Shown here one piece after another: positions 6,222 through 7,862 of a stretch of 7,862 bases of DNA. The stretch's first letter is position 1; each line of letters opens with the position of its first letter. The translations under genes and the position numbers were made by a program. The stretch is from Chitinophagaceae bacterium (GTDB lineage Bacteria > Bacteroidota > Bacteroidia > Chitinophagales > Chitinophagaceae): the NCBI GenBank assembly GCA_019747455.1, contig JAIEQT010000359.1, positions 1 through 7,862 on the forward strand. Direction: 5' to 3'. A model generated the notes under the pieces. The model was not told the origin of the DNA, searched no databases, and worked only from the letters and a program-made list of their open reading frames with translations.

Positions 6222-7219
6222 TCCACGGTAGATTTATTTTTAAATATCCTAACACCAAGCACAAAAATGGTTCCTAGAATAGCAGGTAATAGTAAATTAA
6301 TCAACCAGATACTGGCAGCCATAGCAATGATGCCTAAACTATTGCTTGTAAACAATCCAAATAAAATTAAGCTTACTTGGCCCCTTAAACCAAGCTCCGC
6401 TAATGTAATTGTGGGAACAATTGCTAAAACAAGTAAAAGAACACCTACTAAAGCGAATACATCAAGCCAAAAAATTGATATATCAAAAACGCTAGACATT
6501 AGATAGTACTGTAATAAAAAAACAAAAAAACGAAGGAAAGAATAGCCGAGGATACGAAATAATTGCGAATAGGAAAACACTTCAAGTCGCTCTACAAAAA
6601 ATCTGTATTTAGTAACAATAGGAATACGCTCTAGCAATTCTATCAAGCCAGGCATTCTAAAATAAGCCAATGAAAAAAGACTAACCCCAACCGTTATAAT
6701 ATAGATCAAGCTATCTAGCCAGAAAATAGATAATCCCGGTATTTGATGAGTACTATCTAACATATTCAACCGCAGATAAAGTAAGCAAATTGCACCCATT
6801 ACAAAAGTTGTAATAATTTGTGCCATACTCCCTACAAACGATAATACTACACCTCTCAGTCTATTTCCTTCCCGCAAAAAAATAGCTCTGCCCGCAGGTT
6901 CCCCTATCCTGTTAAAAGTACTAAAACCCATTGCCTGTCCGGCGAAAATAGCTTTACAAGCAGCCAAAAAGGAAAGCTTCTCCATGTTCGCTGTTTGTAT
7001 TTGCCACTTACGTGCTTCAATTCCCCAATTCGCTAACATAAGTATAACAACGAATGATAAATTCCAAAAGTTACTGCTATTAACCGCTTTAACAATTTCT
7101 TGCCATGACTGCTGTACATCCCTTTGTTCTTGAATTTTATAGTAAATAGACCATGAAAACCAAATAAATAGCGCAGGACCTACCACATAGTTCAGTAAAA
7201 TTCGAATTCTTTTCCTCAA
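6218..7219 (-). CDS. Lysylphosphatidylglycerol synthase TM-region (UPF0104/YbhN-like) membrane protein
   Basis: This 333-residue integral membrane protein matches the flippase-like region of MprF (lysylphosphatidylglycerol synthase TM family). Hydrophobic segments lie at about 11-28, 52-67, 123-149, 165-187, 222-243, 251-273, 281-303 and 304-325. Family landmarks include the conserved NRIGEPAGRAIFL (103-115), corresponding to the usual (R)xGE/PxR block, and PTITLAELGLRG (269-280), matching the P-x-x-x-x-E-x-G region. The catalytic aminoacyl-transferase domain of full MprF is absent, so lipid translocation rather than aminoacylation is the likelier role. No ATG occurs in frame between the upstream stop (7265-7267) and residue 61, so a TTG (7217-7219) is chosen. 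It gives a basic MRKRIRILLN N-terminus before the first helix. It overlaps the DUF3108 gene by 4 bp and is divergent from ruvC across a repeat cluster. Confidence 0.85.
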   Translation of the reverse strand: MRKRIRILLNYVVGPALFIWFSWSIYYKIQEQRDVQQSWQEIVKAVNSSNFWNLSFVVILMLANWGIEARKWQIQTANMEKLSFLAACKAIFAGQAMGFSTFNRIGEPAGRAIFLREGNRLRGVVLSFVGSMAQIITTFVMGAICLLYLRLNMLDSTHQIPGLSIFWLDSLIYIITVGVSLFSLAYFRMPGLIELLERIPIVTKYRFFVERLEVFSYSQLFRILGYSFLRFFVFLLQYYLMSSVFDISIFWLDVFALVGVLLLVLAIVPTITLAELGLRGQVSLILFGLFTSNSLGIIAMAASIWLINLLLPAILGTIFVLGVRIFKNKSTVE

Positions 7220-7246
7220 ATCAATTTTTTGTAAAGGTCGGGAAAT

Positions 7247-7294
7247 AGTTATTAAGTTACTGAGTTATTAGGTTACAGAGTTATTAGGTTATTA
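7247..7294 (+). repeat. Three tandem 16-bp AT-rich repeats
   Basis: Three adjacent 16-bp units occur at 7247-7262 (AGTTATTAAGTTACTG), 7263-7278 (AGTTATTAGGTTACAG) and 7279-7294 (AGTTATTAGGTTATTA). They differ from one another at only a few positions. They form the left arm of the inverted repeat that follows and lie between the divergent membrane-protein and ruvC genes. Confidence 0.85.
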
Positions 7295-7362
7295 CCTATA
7301 AGTGGTTAATTTTATCGTATCAATAACTTAATAACCTAATAACTCTGTAACTTATTAACCTA
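7261..7362. repeat. Long imperfect inverted repeat (hairpin-forming) upstream of ruvC
   Basis: The left arm 7261-7294 pairs with the right arm 7329-7362 around a 34-nt loop. Of 34 pairs, 30 are Watson-Crick, 2 are G.T and 2 are mismatches (7263/7360 and 7268/7355); the inner 23 bp (7272-7294 with 7329-7351) are perfect. The arms are inverted copies of the AGTTATTAGGTTAC-type unit. It sits in the leader or promoter region of ruvC rather than after a gene on either strand, and no T-tract follows on the plus strand, so it is not a typical terminator. Confidence 0.9.
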
Positions 7363-7371
7363 ACTCATCCT

Positions 7372-7862
7372 ATAACCATCCTTGGTATAGACCCCGGTAC
7401 CCAACAAATGGGTTATGCTATTATACGTATTCATGGGTCTTCCATAAAGGTTGAAAAATTAGATACGCTGCGCCTAACCAAGGAAAAAGATATTTACAAA
7501 CGATTAGAAATAATTCATACAACAATTGTATCCCTCATTGAAGCATATCATCCAACCGACTTTGCTATTGAAGCCCCTTTTTTCGGTAAAAACGTACAAA
7601 GCATGTTGAAGTTGGGAAGAGCACAAGGCGTTGCTATTGCAGCAGCTATGCAATATGGCATGAGCGTTACAGAGTATGCTCCCAAAAAAGTAAAACAATC
7701 CGTTACAGGTAATGGCAATGCCGATAAAGAGCAAGTATGGAAAATGCTGGTACAGATTTTAGGGTTGAAGGAAAAACCCTCATCTTATGATGCTACCGAC
7801 GCGCTATCAGTAGCCTATTGTCATTATTTACAAATAACAAGTGTGCTTAAGACAGGTACTAA
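7372..7862 (+). CDS. ruvC: Holliday-junction resolvase RuvC (no canonical start codon; runs to window edge)
   Basis: RuvC is the endonuclease that cuts Holliday junctions after RuvAB branch migration in recombinational repair. The frame gives ILGIDPGTQQMGYAII, then FAIEAPFFGKNVQSMLKLGR, and near the end SSYDATDALSVAYCH. Together these supply the four metal-binding acidic residues: Asp in GIDPG (codon 7390-7392), Glu in FAIEAP, and the two Asp of the DATD segment. The frame is open to the right edge and, at about 163 codons, is nearly full length (usual 160-190). No ATG, GTG or TTG lies between the in-frame TAA (7348-7350) and the catalytic Asp; the first ATG (7408-7410) is beyond it. The ATA at 7372 is given as the start because it aligns the N-terminus closely with E. 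coli RuvC. ATT (7354) and ATC (7378) are alternatives. Sequencing error or inactivation is possible. Confidence 0.85.
   Translation, partial: MTILGIDPGTQQMGYAIIRIHGSSIKVEKLDTLRLTKEKDIYKRLEIIHTTIVSLIEAYHPTDFAIEAPFFGKNVQSMLKLGRAQGVAIAAAMQYGMSVTEYAPKKVKQSVTGNGNADKEQVWKMLVQILGLKEKPSSYDATDALSVAYCHYLQITSVLKTGT

Noticed and set aside
7247..7362. Possible CRISPR-like array from the 16-bp repeats.
   Set aside because: The units are directly adjacent without spacers, are too short, and are partly inverted; no cas gene is nearby.
7261..7362. The long hairpin as a bidirectional transcription terminator.
   Set aside because: The flanking genes are divergent, so no transcript end is expected here; the stem is AT-rich and lacks a following T-tract on the plus strand.
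7504..7734. Minus-strand open frame inside the ruvC region.
   Set aside because: It is antisense to conserved RuvC segments including the FAIEAP motif and has a cysteine-rich, non-protein-like composition.

Overview
The window looks like chromosomal DNA from an AT-rich member of the Bacteroidetes, most likely a Chitinophagaceae-type organism. The evidence is the FtsX/DUF3098/UppP gene group, which is characteristic of that phylum, the near absence of Shine-Dalgarno sequences, and several matches to the Bacteroidetes promoter motif TAnnTTTG. This placement rests on protein recognition and gene order, not on a database search.

Layout. The 5' end of leuS (leucyl-tRNA synthetase, minus strand) runs off the left edge. 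It is divergent from a plus-strand cell-envelope group: ftsX (364-1239), a DUF3098 small membrane protein (1269-1490) and, after a gap, uppP (2398-3195). The gap (1491-2397) holds what looks like an inserted islet: a coding remnant without a good start (about 1547-1784), and a minus-strand pair encoding DUF4160 and DUF2442 proteins, 6 bp apart, which resembles a toxin-antitoxin-like module. After uppP come an MFS transporter of the UMF1/Atg22-like type (3261-4562) and a metallo-beta-lactamase-fold hydrolase (4559-5428), joined by a 4-bp ATGA overlap. Convergent with these, with 1 bp between the stop codons, is a second coupled pair on the minus strand: a membrane protein related to the flippase part of lysylphosphatidylglycerol synthase (6218-7219) followed by an exported DUF3108 protein (5430-6221). 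The right edge carries ruvC (Holliday-junction resolvase), which is nearly complete.

How the parts relate. FtsX (division and cell-wall hydrolase control) and UppP (undecaprenyl pyrophosphate recycling) both serve peptidoglycan synthesis, and DUF3098 travels with them. The two ATGA-coupled pairs look like separate two-gene units: transport plus hydrolysis of a small molecule, and an integral membrane lipid-handling protein plus a periplasmic partner.

The most unusual region is 7247-7380. Three tandem 16-bp AT-rich repeats are followed by inverted copies, giving a 34-bp inverted repeat of which 23 bp are perfect. The repeat lies between two divergent genes with atypical starts. The membrane protein appears to begin at TTG. 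The ruvC reading frame has no ATG, GTG or TTG between its upstream stop and its first catalytic aspartate; the best-aligned initiator is an ATA codon. The second point of interest is the DUF4160/DUF2442 islet that splits the envelope gene group. No CRISPR array, tRNA, rRNA or complete transposon was seen.
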